From Paragordius varius (taxonomy: Eukaryota > Nematomorpha): DNA of 64,000 nucleotides. Position 1 is the stretch's first letter. Every line of letters starts with the position of its first letter. The notes beneath the pieces are model-generated. The model saw only the letters and a program-made list of their open reading frames with translations. It was not told the origin of the DNA and made no database searches. This document shows positions 1 through 13,387 of the stretch, piece after piece. The stretch is taken from contig OZ176052.1 in assembly GCA_964247055.1 (NCBI GenBank), positions 12,214,001-12,278,000 on the forward strand, read 5' to 3'. The translations under genes were made by a program, and so were the position numbers.

Positions 1-879
1 ATTTCAAAATTAAAATTACAAGCAACGTTTTTCCACACAACTTAAAGCAGCAACATAAAATAAATGACAAAAGTCATTAGAAGGATAAAAACAAACAAAA
101 TAAAAGTACTTACTTACTTACTCAGGTATTAATTGTTATTACAATTTACAAACAAATTTCAGGCATAAATAAAAAAAATGTTTATAGTTTTGGTTAAGAT
201 ATTTTTAAACCCAAAATGTATATATCAGGGAGTTGGTTTTTTGTTTTTGCAAAAAAATCTACTTTATGTACTCTTTCGCGCATTAGCAAAAAACATAAGG
301 AAAAATAAAACGGGATCTGGCTGCCTATCATATAAATTTTTATAAAATTTCATAATTTTTAGTAAATTTTTACAACTGAAAAAAAATTTCAAATGAAAAA
401 ATGCACATTATCTTTTTTTTGCCTAGGCTTTAATTACTGTTTTTTAAATGAAACGTTCTCTCCACTATCTTAAATACTCATGTGTGCATGTACAACAAAG
501 TATAAATAAAAATAAATGTGTGTAATGTGATGTGAGATGAGAGGATAGGAGAGTTCAAAAACCTGAGAACTGAACGAACGAACATAGAGAAGAGATATGT
601 TTGGTGCATGTTTTTTGTGGTTTTTTAGATTTTTCAAACATTTTTTTCTTAAAAATTAAATTTTTTTAGCAGAAAAAAAACAAAAACAAAATGTATATAT
701 GTGTGTGTAAAACATAAGGAGATATGGTTATCGACTGACTGGCTCTTCAATATTTCAATTATAATTACGCAATCATCTCATTTGTAAAGTTCGTTTATAT
801 TAATAAACACACACATCAACCAATATAAATTTTAAAAAGACTTCCAAAAATAAAAATGTATCATAAAATTTATCAAAAC
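1..879. other. AT-rich stretch, no gene seen
   Basis: No open frame with protein-like composition and no recognised repeat. A run of overlapping GTAAGT-like sites lies on the minus strand near 108-122, but I could not attach an exon to it. If the exon at 880-966 is real, its downstream exons should lie here or beyond the left edge. Confidence 0.4.
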
Positions 880-966
880 CTCTTTTTCCTGTAGCAAAGC
901 TCTGTATTGTGCCGCAATTTTTTTAGCTTGATACTGGCTAGCTTCCACTTCCTGACGCATGATCTC
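880..966 (-). CDS. Internal exon of an unidentified coiled-coil protein (partial gene)
   Basis: A 29-codon open segment on the minus strand, flanked by a good acceptor (TATAG before 966) and a GT donor (GAG|GTTTTG at 880/879). The peptide starts EIMRQEVEASQYQ and ends YRALLQEKE. It is highly charged, rich in Glu, Gln, Lys and Ala, lacks proline, and has coiled-coil spacing. Both ends are phase 0. The possible upstream exon at 7855-7913 also ends in phase 0, so the two could belong to one gene crossing the left edge. I do not recognise the family. The composition differs strongly from the surrounding AT-rich noise, which is the main reason for calling it real. Confidence 0.5.
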
Positions 967-3900
967 CTATAGGATAGATAATATTGGAATTGTTTTTAAA
1001 AAATATTTTTACCAAAATTTGAGAGTACAATGTTAAACCATAAAAAACGTAGTAGTTAGTAGAGGTGAGTTGAAATATAGTTGTACAAAACAAAAAGTAT
1101 GCAAATGTTAAATATGATATATGGTTATTCTAAAAACTTGTGTACCTTTATTTCCCCTTCATACAATCAGTAATCTAATTTAACTGAAGGAATAAATAAG
1201 AATAATAAAAAGTAGATAGGTAGGCAGGCAAATGATGAGTCTCGCATACAACAATATTTTAGCGGTTAGCCAAACAGGTAAATTCATTTTGATATAAAAA
1301 AACTTGATATGTAAATATATTAACAACCCTGGATTACAACCAACCACTTGAATGATTAGGGGAAAAAAACTTTTTTATGTTTGAAAAACGGCCAATTTAT
1401 ACAAATTTTAGAAATATATCTCTAATATATATATATGCATGTTTAGCAAAATATAAGATAAGATAAAATTATTTAAAATAATACTAACAAATGAACATAC
1501 AAACATATTTATTTATACGGTTATTACTTCTACATGAGAAAAATTACATTTATAATTTTATACGTTATGTTGGCTAACATGTGTTTTTTAGGAATAAAAA
1601 ACCGAAAAATTCATATGGTTAATTTGTTATATGATGATGATAAAAAAGAGCATTGAATTGTTCAATGACAATTATGCATATAGTCAAAGATAAGGTTAAC
1701 ATATTTGTAAAAATGATTTTACAAGGTTTTACTGTTAGTATTTAGTAACTCTCTGCCCATAAAATAGAATTAAGAAAATACGAATTTTGATTTATTTGTA
1801 AAGAACCCTAAAAACTTAGGGTAAAGCTAAAATAACATTTTTTATATAATGTATCCTTGAACAGAAACAGAGTTAACACAAAATATTAATTTATATAATA
1901 TAAGTATGATAATCTCGTTCAATTTTTTCCTATTGAATAAACAAAAAACCTAATTTGTTATATCTTGATGAAATTTGTGTTAAACCTTGGTTTAATTTGA
2001 TTAATCATAGAGCTGGGTGAAAACGGTTATGAATTTATTTATGACCGTACCGTGACCGCTTATAAAAATAAATCCATTTTTATAATTCACGTAATTTGAA
2101 ATAAATACGGAGTAAATATATAAGTGTTATGATTTGACTGGTCAAATCAACCTTACAAATCAGTTTGCCCTAATTATCATAAACTTAAAAACGCAGATAG
2201 AAAACCTTATTCAAAATGCTATAGTAGAGATATATAAGGTGCTGAGCAAACAGGTATCATCTTATATTATAATAAACCCAATTATCATAGCATTTATCCG
2301 GTTAATATCCACCAATTTTGATTAGTGGATTATCTTTTTAACTATTGCCTTATTCGTCTGCCAATATTATTATAACAGTTAGCGATTAAATATGTAAAAT
2401 ATATTTGATATTTCAAAATTATTTGTACTCTTAAAGTATTTTTTGGTCATAAATTTAATCTAATATATTTTAGATTATAATACATAAATACAATTTTTAA
2501 AAGAGCATTCAAAAATATTGCACTACTAAACATATGTAATGGTTAAACCTAAAATTTTGCTAGAAGAATTAAAATTATTAATCATATTATAGGAAGGAAT
2601 ACATAAACGTTCAAATTAAATAAACTAAACTTATCAGATTAGACAAAAAATAATGTATTTTCAATTTGTCATTTCAAATTTTTTATATATGTTAATAAAT
2701 CTTTGAATATTATATAATGCGTTTATTAGTTGTTACATTTGGCTATAATGATGAGTCAAACATCGAAACTGTGCTGCTACCTAAATATAGTTGACAATAT
2801 TATATCTTAATTGATAATATTGTTGTTTTTTATATAAAAAAATTTTCGGTCACGTGTATCGCAATATAAAACTCTGTATATAAAACTGAACTTAGTGATA
2901 AATTAAAAATTTTATATAAAAACTGTATTTAGATTTTAAGCAAATAATCAAACATTTAATTCATCCAGAATAAAACGACAGTCCAGTGTTGGTTATTTGA
3001 CTTTAGGGTTATAAGAGTAAAAATTTATAAATAGTGACCATATACAGTTTAAATTTAAAACAAATGGAATCAAAAAAGGTAAGCCGTTAAATATTCAGTT
3101 TTATAGGCTAAAAAATTTGCAATTAGTGATACAATAATACTGTTGAAATAGTTAACGATTTGGTGTGGAAAGGAAAGACATTAATATGTAAACAAGGGGA
3201 TTAAGAAATGCATTTTTCCTGTAACGACTTGCAGCAGATAGCAGAAGAAATGCGGCCTTCGAAATAAAGACTTATAAGGTAAAAATGAAATGATAAAAAA
3301 ATTAAATACTGATAGTAACAACTCAGGATTTATTAAAACAAAGTTCATCTATAAGGATTATTTTTATGGAAAACGGCATCTCTTAAAAAAGCTTTAGTTT
3401 TTGGAAAAGTCAAAAAAATAAGCAGGATGACTGGAATGTGCTAAGATCTATGTGGTAGGCGTTAAATTAAAGGAAAAAGAGACAATTGGAAAGAATTAAC
3501 ATAATTTTCAAGGATCGATTCGATCTAGAAATTTCGTAGCGATTTTCACCTGCATTCACTATATCTACTTCGCTCTGTCATGCGTGAGATTGAGTGGAAC
3601 ACTGAAAAATTTATAGCATTAAAATAACGAAATTTTAGGATGTAATTGAATTCAATCGAAGGGATATGGTTTCTGATTGGCTTCGAAAAATTGTTTCAAA
3701 ACACGATTTTGAGCTTGTTTAAATAAAAAAACCATATTCTAAAACAGGGTGGGAGGAAAAGCGAAATCGACGCTCACTGGATTGATTAACGACCGAAAAT
3801 ACCATTTATTGTAATTAAATAAACTATACATCAACTTTTCCAACATTTTCCCGAATAAATATAAATTCAATATAGAAAAAAATTTCAACTCAGTTTTATT

Positions 3901-4009
3901 AAGGAAGTCTTAAAAAAGAATTCAAGCGCCAGGAAGTTTGGATATATGCGAGTATAAATTTTGTATAAAATATGACATATTCTATGGAAAAAATATATTT
4001 ATAATATAT
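967..4009. other. AT-rich stretch, no gene seen
   Basis: Only short, Asn/Ile/Lys-rich open frames of the kind expected by chance at this base composition. It would be intron if the exons at 880-966 and 7855-7913 belong together. From about 3490 there is weak similarity to the upstream part of a mariner, too degraded to delimit. Confidence 0.35.
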
Positions 4010-4525
4010 CAGGTGTGGTCATAAGTTACCGGTTAACTAAAAGAAGACCTAAGCACAAAGTATGCAGACGATTATACAGACTCTATTTTATTAATCTTTC
4101 CGCAAGAAGACCGTGCTCTGTGTGGGTGTGGTGGGAACAGAACAATATTGTGTATTATAAACTTGTGAAACCGTTAATACACAACGCTCTCGACAACAGA
4201 TGATTAATTTTAACATTGCATTAATCGAAAAAGGACGGGAATGGCCAGAAGGATGGCATAATGATTTTGCCATCGTCTTACACAGCAAAATCACTGAAAG
4301 ACACCATGAAATCGCTTTTATGGGAAATGCATACGCTGAATTTTTTAGACCTGGTGCCACCTGACTAATACAACTTCGAATCAATGGGACGCAGAGCAGC
4401 ACTTTAATAATTCGAAGATGTTGAAAAATGGCTTGACGAATGGTTTTCCGCAAAGGAAAATCAGTTTTTTGGCAAGGCATTTATATACGGATGGACGGAA
4501 GTGTGTAGAATGTATACAATATTTT
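4010..4525 (+). pseudogene. Decayed mariner-type (Tc1/mariner) transposase remnant
   Basis: Translated in changing frames on the plus strand, this stretch follows the catalytic and C-terminal part of a mariner transposase. In order it shows a VLCVWWEQ block (mariners have LLCVWWD), then YYKLVKP, then NIALIEKGREWPEG, then the region of the conserved HDNARPH motif (here altered to LHSKITERH), then a FFRPGAT region and a C-terminal FWQGIYI block. Mariner elements move by cut-and-paste at TA sites with a D,D34D catalytic core. This copy has several stops and shifts, its key aspartates are not recognisable, and no terminal inverted repeats could be found, so it is an old dead copy. Open frames on the opposite strand at 4091-4480 are shadows of it. 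Confidence 0.7.
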
Positions 4526-7500
4526 GAATAAAATAATTGTTTTCTTTCAAAATTACATGTGATCCAAAAAACCGATAGAAATTTATAACTAGTAATAAGT
4601 GTGTCCTGTCAAGCGTTGTGTTGTATTTGTAATAAAATATTTTTAACAATAAAATAAGACAATAGGGCAAAGGAAAAGATTATGGGCTAACACGAATAAA
4701 GTAAAAATGCTCTTTACAATTTCGGTGCATGTTTTTTTTAATCCTTCTTTTGATTTAATGGCATACAAATACGCTTATAATTTAATTTTATATAATATCA
4801 AGTTCTTAGTACAAATACTTATGATAATTTTAGTACTGGTTTTAAAAAATTCGACTATGCTCGGGCCATAAATGAACATAAAACAACTTTTATTGCTTTG
4901 AATGGGCATACACGTTTTCCAGAATCAAACTAGCATTTTTTTAATATATAGATAACTGTTGTGAAAAGAATGAAGAAAAAAAGTTTTGTTTCATATCAGG
5001 ACAATGTTAAAAAATTTTAATTTCTTGACCATAAGTTTATTTTGCTAGTAATAAGGGAGATTTTAAAACATTATTTCACTGATAGTGTGGCTAAACACAG
5101 GACTTCAAAAGAGTGACTTTAACATAATCAACTAATTAATAAAGAAAATGCATAATATCCAAAATCGAATTCGAATGGGGAACACCGGAAAATTACTTAG
5201 AGTCGATTTTTTGTTTGAAAGCAGATTAATTTGGACTAGTTCTACCTATTGCTAAAATGAAAGCGCTGATATATTATCTAGATGATGTTTTTTCTATATA
5301 CATATAAATATTAGTTTCCCCTTTATTTTAATCCAAGATAAATGTGAAAAAACCGTTTTTTGAATTTGTGCGGGTTCATAAACTGGGTGCATTTCGAATT
5401 ACTTTAACTTTATTGTACAAACATTAGCGGAATTATTGTTGTTAAATTAGTTTAATCGTCTAGGCGCTTAACGAGCATAAATTAATTAATTAATATAAAA
5501 ATATTTTAATATTGACTAACTTGAGACAGAAGACTAACTGGAAAATATTTACATATTTGTGCTATTCGAAATATGCGGTCCAAAATCAACAGGAATTAAT
5601 ATTAAATGCACTTATTAAAAAAAATTTACTCATAATATACAATTAATTAAGATTCTAAAAGTATACAGATTATATGGTGCTACTAAAGTACTTATCAATA
5701 GTTTGTAATGCTGAATAAAAATAAAAAAATATACAGTTTATAATCTCTTTATTTTTTTATATTAAAGGGTAGGGACTTAAATTGAATCCGAACTTAGGCT
5801 TTATAACTCACCAGCTCAGGGTTGAGAGTTATGATGGAAAAATGAATAGTTTCTGGCACGCAGTGTAAAAGTCCGGCGCACTACCTACTATAGAAAGATG
5901 AAATTTAATTACAGTTACACTGGACAACAAATTTTTCTGCCATTCGAGTTTTTTGCTTTTTCTGATATTTACCATCATTTTAACATAATTCTGAAAAAAA
6001 ATTAGATTTCCACCTAAGAATTTTATATAATATGAAGGTGTATTATGCGCCATCTTTATCGAAATTTTACTATTAAATGTTTTTCTTTAAAATTATACAA
6101 GATATGCCCATTTATGATATATCATTCGAAAGAGTAATAAAAACTCTACAAAATGCATACTAATATGGATTACATCGACAGTTTATATTGGACTTAAAGA
6201 GCGACAAACGCGCGAAGAGTGTTTTTAATTAATATATTTTTAAAACTAATGGATGAAAATATCAAAATTTGTCTAGATGGTGATGAATGTCCAAAAAAGA
6301 TAAAACAAGAAAGTTTTTTGATTAAAACATTTTTTTATTGCTTTTACTCAAAACAGCCATTTTTAAGTTTTAAAAAATTACCATCTCATCAATATCAATT
6401 TATTATCTTTACGAGACTTATAATTTCAATATATTAAAAAAACAAAGTTTAAGGTATTTTTGATCTTTTATAACCATTATGTAATAAATTTACAGTTATA
6501 ACTATGCATTTTAGTATTCACTATGTAAAATAATTATGATAATAATAATTTTTATTAAAAAAGCAAACCAAAAGCTTTTTCACAGATTTTTTTAAAATAA
6601 GTACTAATATAACCCTAATAATTATATTAAAATAATTTATATGATTTTAAAATTAGTTTTTCTGTGAAAATTTTTGACTTATTTAAGGGTTGAAAATTTC
6701 GACCATATAAACCCAAATAACTTTTACATCCGATTGATTTAAATGACTTACTACCATTTGAAAGATACATTTTTTCGCGCTCTTTTGAATGATATAAAAT
6801 ACATGGCTTCATATCTAAAACTTTTAATTTTAAAAACTTCGCGTTTAATGTTAAATCGGGGCCAAAAATTATCGATAAACTCTAATATAAAATTGGATGG
6901 ACCAATTTTCTTTTCAGATATACTAATGTATTTGAATGAAATGGAATTTAAATTTACAAGAATGACAGTTATAAAAAGTCTAAAAATTTTGTCCAGTCTT
7001 ATCCATAAAAATATTTTTATATTGAAAAGTCACATTGATGTCATTAAGTCAAACATCATTTGAATTGGTATTAGCTTAAATAACAAAATAAATACAGTGA
7101 CCCCATCATACTGGCCTTTAATTAAAAAACTACACATATACACTAATTTGCTTATGCTGATCGTTATGCATTTTTCTAATTTTAAATATGAACCCGAATT
7201 TTTGTTGAAAAAAACAAGTTTGAGGGCAAAATGACCCAAAAATAATTGAAAAATTAAATTTGTTAAATTTTATTATTATTATTTTCAAATACATGTGTAA
7301 AATTATTAGTTATTACATATTATGTAATAATAATTAATATAAATTATATTTTAAAAACAAAAAATAATTTTAATCATTTTATAAAAAAACTTAGTGCTCA
7401 TGTATTTCTCTACAGGGTTAGTTATTGTCGGGGAATCCACGCGCTAATTTTGATATATAGCGATCCTCTCCAAATATTCCGCGGCATAAATTCAAAAAAA

Positions 7501-7854
7501 ATTAATAATCTGGCAAATTTTTATAATTTAGATTAGATATTTAAAAAACAGACATGATTCAATTTAAGAGACTTGAATGTGTTAAACAAATTTCGGACTA
7601 CATGATATATTAGCAATAAGTTAAAAATATCTCAGCAAATTTTATATTCAAATTACGAATATTTACACTTAAGTGTCCTCTATTATAAGAGTAAGGTGAG
7701 AAAACTAACTTTGAAAATTATATATATTTATATATATATATATATATATTATATGGCATAAGAGTAAAAAAACAAGATTAGGTGAGAGTGCCCAAAAGAG
7801 TTAATTTTATTTTAAAGGTTTATAAATAAAGAAATAATTAATATTTAAAAATAC
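4526..7854. other. AT-rich stretch, no gene seen
   Basis: No exon-like segment found on either strand. Open frames near 6219-6437 and 6743-7063 are Lys/Ile/Phe/Asn-rich with no domain. A (TA)n microsatellite lies at about 7720-7752. Confidence 0.35.
7720..7752. repeat. (TA)n microsatellite
   Basis: Simple alternation of T and A over about 30 bases with one interruption. A similar tract is at about 39518-39543. Confidence 0.8.
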
Positions 7855-7913
7855 CTGTGTTGGATCATTAGTGCTTGATTGATTATCTGGTAATTCAAGT
7901 TGATTATGTGTAT
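7855..7913 (-). CDS. Possible small exon upstream of the coiled-coil exon
   Basis: Minus-strand segment between an acceptor (ACATAG) and a donor (CACAG|GTATTT). It encodes THNQLELPDNQSSTNDPTQ after a split first codon. The end is phase 0, matching the phase-0 start of the exon at 880-966, so splicing would give a continuous frame across a 6.9-kb intron. Evidence is only the composition and the phase match; it could be chance. Confidence 0.3.
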
Positions 7914-8120
7914 CTATGTATAATGTTTAATAAAACCGATAGTATCTTCGATCAGAACATCCTTCGTAAAATTTGAAATTTGGGTTTTTAAGCTGGCTAA
8001 ATTTGTACCGAACCATGCCATAATAAAATTATCATATGGTTAAAATAACAGTACCCACGTATGATTGCCTACATTAGGCTAATGCTGCTCTAAATTACAA
8101 ACTAAATAAAATCGCTTTAA

Positions 8121-8702
8121 CACTTGGATACAACACACTCATTTTAGTCCTTCGATTCAAATTGGGGTAGTTGGATACCCCAGGCCTGTTTAAAATCAAA
8201 TACTTTAAAAAGTATGGAAGGAATCGAAACCATGGCATAATTTTGCACTTATATAACATTAATAAACCGAAATATATAAAAAAATTTATTTAAAAATACT
8301 TGATATTACTTATTTTGAGCTAAAACCGAAAGGTAAAAATTTCGTCAACGTGACATGTGTCAAATTTTAAAATTAAAAAATAATACAAAATAAACCGCTT
8401 TTTCTATATCTATCAATGTTAGATGTAATTTATATAAATAAATAGCTTTAGTTTTACCCTTAAAATTAAATGAAGACGATATTTTGCAAAAATTTTGTAA
8501 AATAAAAATGGCGTCGAAGTAGTTTGAGATGGAACTTTTTTTTCAAAACAAAATTTTATCAAGATATTTTGGCATATTTATATAATATTTATCAGGATAG
8601 AAGCATAAATTTAAATTAGGACCGTTTCCTTCAGTAGTTTTTTAAAAATTTTAATTTAAATTTAGTCTGGGGTATTTAGATACCCCAATTTGAATCGAAG
8701 TG
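8121..8702 (-). mobile_element. TTAA-flanked MITE, family A, copy 1
   Basis: About 582 bp lying exactly between two TTAA tetranucleotides (8117-8120 and 8703-8706). The ends are inverted: CACTTGGATAC at one and GAATCGAAGTG at the other. Just inside each end sits a hairpin with GGGGTA...TACCCC and the flank TTCGATTCAAATTGGGG. No open frame. TTAA target duplication is the hallmark of the piggyBac superfamily, so this is probably a non-autonomous piggyBac-like element. The minus sign means it runs opposite to the copies at 54985 and 55580. Confidence 0.85.
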
Positions 8703-9009
8703 TTAATGATTTTGATTATTTAGTATACCAAATACCTAATCTAATTCATAATATATAGACCACAATAAAGTAATATTATATGAAAATTATATTTTTAACT
8801 CGTCATTTTCACTTTTTTGTCTTAGTTGATATATTGGTATAGTTTTATATCCCAGAACTCAATAATAAGCTACTGTTTCAAAAAAGCTGATGCCTCAAAA
8901 TAAATAGGATTTACGCTCAAATTTTAGCTAGAAATAAATTTGAAATAAGTAAGCTATTTTAAAAAAAATTTTAGTTACCATTGCTTTTATTTAACCTTTT
9001 TTGCAATGT

Positions 9010-9135
9010 AGGCATTTTTGCATTTAGTTAAAAAACTTGCCCATTTTGGAAGAACCAAAAAACTACTATTTTTGGTGCCCACATCTAAAAATAAATTTTT
9101 TTTATAAATATCATTTTTGCTTTTTATATGCAGTT
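9010..9135. repeat. Fragment of long-inverted-repeat family C
   Basis: Shares the segment containing GCCCACATCTAAAAAT and neighbouring blocks with the element at 56846-57745. Truncated on the right by MITE copy 2. Confidence 0.5.
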
Positions 9136-9143
9136 AGATTTAA

Positions 9144-9693
9144 CATCGATTTAATTGGGGCAACAAAATACCACAGATTATATTTAGAAGATATTTTCAA
9201 AACTACTCAAAGAAACGGTTTTATAAAATTTATGCTTCTATTCTAATAAAAATTATATAATCCAAAAAATCTTAATAAAATTCCGTTTAACAAAGTTCCA
9301 TATCAAACTACTTCATCGCCATTTTAATTTTACAACATTTTTGAATATATATCGGGTTTATTTAATTCTACAGTTGAAATTAAAGCTAATATTTTATTAT
9401 ACATCTAATATTGAGAAACAAAAAATTTGGTTTATTTGGTATTATTTTTAAATTTTGCTAATGCAAACATGTATTATTGACTGAATTTTTGGCTTTGGGT
9501 TTTAACTTAAGATAAGTTATATCAATATTTTTGAATGAAGTTTTTTTATATTTCGGTTATACAGGTGCAAAATTTTGCCATGGTTTCAATTCATTTCATA
9601 TTTTTGTTATATTAAATTTTAAACAGCCCTGGGGTATCTAGCTACCCCAATTTGAATTGTAGGACTGAAATCAATGTCTTTTATTTAAGTGTC
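9144..9693 (+). mobile_element. TTAA-flanked MITE, family A, copy 2 (diverged)
   Basis: Begins after TTAA at 9140-9143 with ACATCGATTTAATTGGGG. It carries the internal landmarks of the family: AGAAACGGTTTTATAAAATT, TTTATGCTTCTAT, TTTTGCCATGGTTTCAATTC and CCTGGGGTATCTAGCTACCCC. It ends near AAGTGTCAA, where the terminal TTAA has mutated. More diverged than copy 1. The open frame at 9037-9246 overlaps it and is not a gene. Confidence 0.75.
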
Positions 9694-9699
9694 AATAAT

Positions 9700-10180
9700 A
9701 TTTTTGGAATAAGGCACTTAGCTTATCAGAATAAAAAAAATGTGGACACATTTTGCCATTTTTTAATATGGAGCATTTAGCACAAAATTAAATGATTTTC
9801 CCTTATCACTTAGCTAAAATTCTGAACAGAATATATATAAATTATATCAATTTAATTAATTGTGGGCACTGTATGCCCTAAAAAGCTTAAACCATATAAA
9901 ATTTTGCCTGGTACCTTATATTTAGGATATAATTTCAAAAACTACCCCAAAAGGTCATGAAGTTTAGCAATTCATTTTATATCACAGCTGTTTTCCAGAT
10001 CGGAGCTTGCATAAACCGACTTATATTTTAAAATTTCTTCTAATAAAAAATTGTCAAAACTTTTTTCAATATTGAATAAAACCTATAAGTTTCACAGGTT
10101 ATTAGCAACTATTGAACCTAATTCTTATAGCTCAAAAAAAGATTGAAGAAGAATCGTATTAAAATATATACTTTTAAAAT
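9700..10180. repeat. Fragments of family C and unassigned AT-rich sequence
   Basis: The first ~200 bases (ATATGGAGCATTTAGCACAAAA and flanks) match the right half of the family C copy at 12095-13065. The rest shows nothing I can name. Confidence 0.4.
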
Positions 10181-10720
10181 AACACTTCGATCAAATTGGG
10201 GTATCTAAATATACTAGTTAATATTTATGCTGATTTTGAAAAACACTGAAAGAAACGGTTTCAATTCATTATGCTTCTATCCTAATAATTAAATAGATAA
10301 ACCAAAATATCGAAATAAAATTTAGTTTTGAAAAAAAAGTTCCTATCATACCACTTAGACGCCATTTTATTTAACAACATTTTCGCAAAATATCGTGATT
10401 TGATTTTAAGGCTAAAAGTTTACTTTATTAAAACCACATTAAACATTGATATAAACAAAAAACTGGCATATTTTGCATTATTTTTATATTAGCTTATGCA
10501 CACATAAGAGCTAAATTAACTTTGGGTTTTACATTAAAGTAAGTAACACAAGTATTTGTAGAAATTGTTATTATATTTCTGTTGATTAATGATAAATTCT
10601 TACTTTTGCCATGGCATTTTATTCAATAATTTTAAATATTTAATTTTAAACAAGCCTGGGGTACCGAACTACCCGAATTTGAGTCAAAATACTGAAACGA
10701 ATGCGTCGTATTTAAGTACC
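10181..10720 (+). mobile_element. TTAA MITE, family A, copy 3 (diverged)
   Basis: Starts AACACTTCGATCAAATTGGGG and ends near CGTATTTAAGTACC, with the family landmarks (GAAACGG, TATGCTTCTATCC, TTTGCCATGG, CCTGGGGTAC) in the same order as the intact copies. Both terminal TTAA sites are degraded, indicating an older insertion. Confidence 0.75.
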
Positions 10721-12094
10721 AAAAGCTATCAAATTTATTATTTACATTTTCAACCATAATATGCATTTAATGCTAGTCGTATTAGCGAATTAAAATATTC
10801 AAAAGAAAAATGGTTTCGAAAAAGTATGAGAAGATTCATTAGGCATTGGTAAATAAAATTTTTTTATCATCGCGTAAAAGGCTGAAAAAAGATATTTTTG
10901 GCAGTAGTGAAAATATTTTTTAAATTTTTTTATTTTAAATGACGTGGAGCAGAACCGCAAAAGGTCTTACATAATAAACAACACATTTATTGATATCTTA
11001 TTTTTATATATTAATGTTTTTAAACTTCATGACCTTTTTTGTCCGCGATGAAATATTGGGGTAGTTTTATAACCAGAACTTAATGTTGCAAAGAAACTAC
11101 TGTTTTCAAGACTGTTTTGGTTAAAATTTCAATATAAAAGATTCTCTCGTTTTATAAAAAAAGTTAATATACATAGTTTTGTAACTTCTAGAGTCTAATA
11201 TTGTCGCTCCTTAAATCGATTTAATAAAAACTGATTTTACTTGATTTTCTAACCATAATATACTTTCTTTTTAAAAAAATTAACACTCTCATATTGGGGT
11301 AATTTTATATTCCTGGACGATTTTAAATTAAAATATTTAAAAATTAAGGTATTAAGGCAAATTTAAATATTATTTCAGGCGCATTATAGATAAAAAATTT
11401 AAACTTTAAAAATTATAAAAAAATCCTCATCTCAATTTTCGCCGCCTTTTTTCTATAAATTTTTGTCGCCAATGTTACAATAAATAAATTTATATTATGA
11501 TAAATGCAAATAATTGACTTTAAAATTAACTTACATTATACAAGCAAAAACTTGATTTTATTAATCAGCTGTTCAATCGTGTTTTGGAGCTTTTTAGACT
11601 CGTTTTTATATTTATACATACGACCAAAATCGGTGCGTATAAAAAAAGCCGACGAATATATATATTCTGTATGTTTTAAGAAACTTATTTACACTTTTGT
11701 GGTGAATGCTTCATGTCATAAAATGGCAATTGCGCACATTGTTTCAAATATATATAGCTTATTAACTATACTAACTCCCATTAACACATCTAACATAAAG
11801 GCATTTATTTATGTATGTAGATACTAACAACCCAATTTCCGATGTGTTTCTCCGCTCTGAAGCTCATTTCATTACGGGTGGGCAGGGATTGCCATGACGG
11901 CAGGTGGCCGACAATCTTCCGACGCTGCACCCTTTTTTCAAATGAAACTATTTAGGTGAAAGCCAAATGTTCATTCCGAAAAATAACGCTTAATTATGGC
12001 ATAAAGAATAAAGCAAAACAATATTTAAAAAAAATTTAATACTAGATATGGGCTTCGAAAATACTAAAACTTTTCGCTTTTTTAAAATAGGCTA
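10721..12094. other. AT-rich stretch with short repeat fragments, no gene
   Basis: Contains short pieces of a further dispersed repeat, recognised by ATTGGGGTAGTTTTATAACC followed about 30 bases later by AACTACTGTTTT (11050-11130). Related pieces are at 8825-8890 and 18090-18170. The 107-codon open frame at 11504-11827 has no recognisable domain and I do not call it a gene. Confidence 0.4.
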
Positions 12095-13065
12095 GTTCTT
12101 TTACACAGTGAGCACAAAAAAATAACGAACATGAGAAGACCCCAAATATAGGGGCAAAAATGCGCCCCAAAATGGCTGTTTGCTCAATAAGTTTAAAAAA
12201 TAGGGTAGAAAAATCTATTTCTAGTCAAAAATGATTTTGGGGTCTCATTTGCCAAGGGATTTCTTATTATTCTAGAAAAAACTAATGTTCGTTTATTTTT
12301 TTAGCCCCCGCCAGGTTTCGCGAAATAAAATTTAATATAGATGCTAAATTAACTAAAAATATTTTGAAGAATATGTACTTTTTTCAAAAATAAATTTTAC
12401 AAAATTTTTTTGAAACCTACTTTATAATATTTTGAGGCCTTATAAAAACAGAAAACGGTTAAAGATATTATGAAAACTTTAATCAATAATGCTAAATATT
12501 CGCTCCACATTTTTAATTTAAAGGTTCGTTTATTTTCAAAACTTTGATAATCGTTAAAAAAGAGTATTTTGATTTAACATAATTTTGAAGACGAACGAAT
12601 GTTTTAATTTAAATTCTGAGGTGATAGAAATGTAGCGTATCAACGAAAAAGGTTTTACCGTTTCCATCATGTGTCAAAATAGTGTGAAGTATGCTTCAAC
12701 AAAATGCAAAAATCATATTTTTGATTGAAGTAGGTAAAAGCTTGCATAAAGTTTTATCACGCAAGTCTGCAACTTTTGACTTTAATGAAAACTAGCCTAT
12801 TTAGCAAAAAAATTGGTACTTTTGGAGCGAACATCACAATTTTTTAAAATATTGCTTTTTATAGGTAGTCTATGATAAATTTTATTTAGCTCTTAATAAA
12901 AAATTTTTAATATAATATGAGCAAATTTTGACATTTACCGATATGGGGCATTTACCACAAAACTGTAAAATTTTATAACACTCGTAACGGCCAAAACCAA
13001 AAGGCCCATAATAATTCTCATATATTTCTTATCAGAATAATTATATTTCATAAGGTATTTTTTGA
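12095..13065. mobile_element. Long-inverted-repeat family C, copy 1
   Basis: Collinear over ~950 bp with the element at 56846-57745. Shared landmarks in order include a GTTCGTTT block, AAAAGGTTTTA, TATCATGTGT, TTCAACAAAAT, a segment near GATATGGGGCA, and a terminal CACTCGTAACGGCCAAAACC. No coding capacity. Probably a non-autonomous DNA element. Its own terminal inversion is weak because it is old. Confidence 0.55.
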
Positions 13066-13387
13066 GGATATTGTGTATATGAGAACAATGTTTGATAAAT
13101 AAATAAGTAAATTAGCTTTAATGTAGTTTATTTGTAGAATGAAGCTCTGTAGAACTCTCCCAAGAGGTGTGCTCGGACAAAAAAGTGAAAAGGTTAAGAA
13201 GTGGGAATAAAGAGCAAAAATAATGAGGTTTGCAATTTTACATTTTTAAAAATAATTTAATGCATAATATTAGCTAAAAAAATATATTAAATATTTTTTA
13301 ATATATTTAAATCGATCTAGGATTTAAACTTCAAAAGTAATTAAATATATTATACGTGCGTTCTATATTGAGATCAAATCATCTGTC

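Noticed and set aside
4091-4480. 129-codon minus-strand open frame
   Set aside because: Antisense shadow of the mariner transposase remnant.
11504-11827. 107-codon open frame with hydrophobic segments
   Set aside because: No domain, composition as expected for AT-rich noise, surrounded by repeats.
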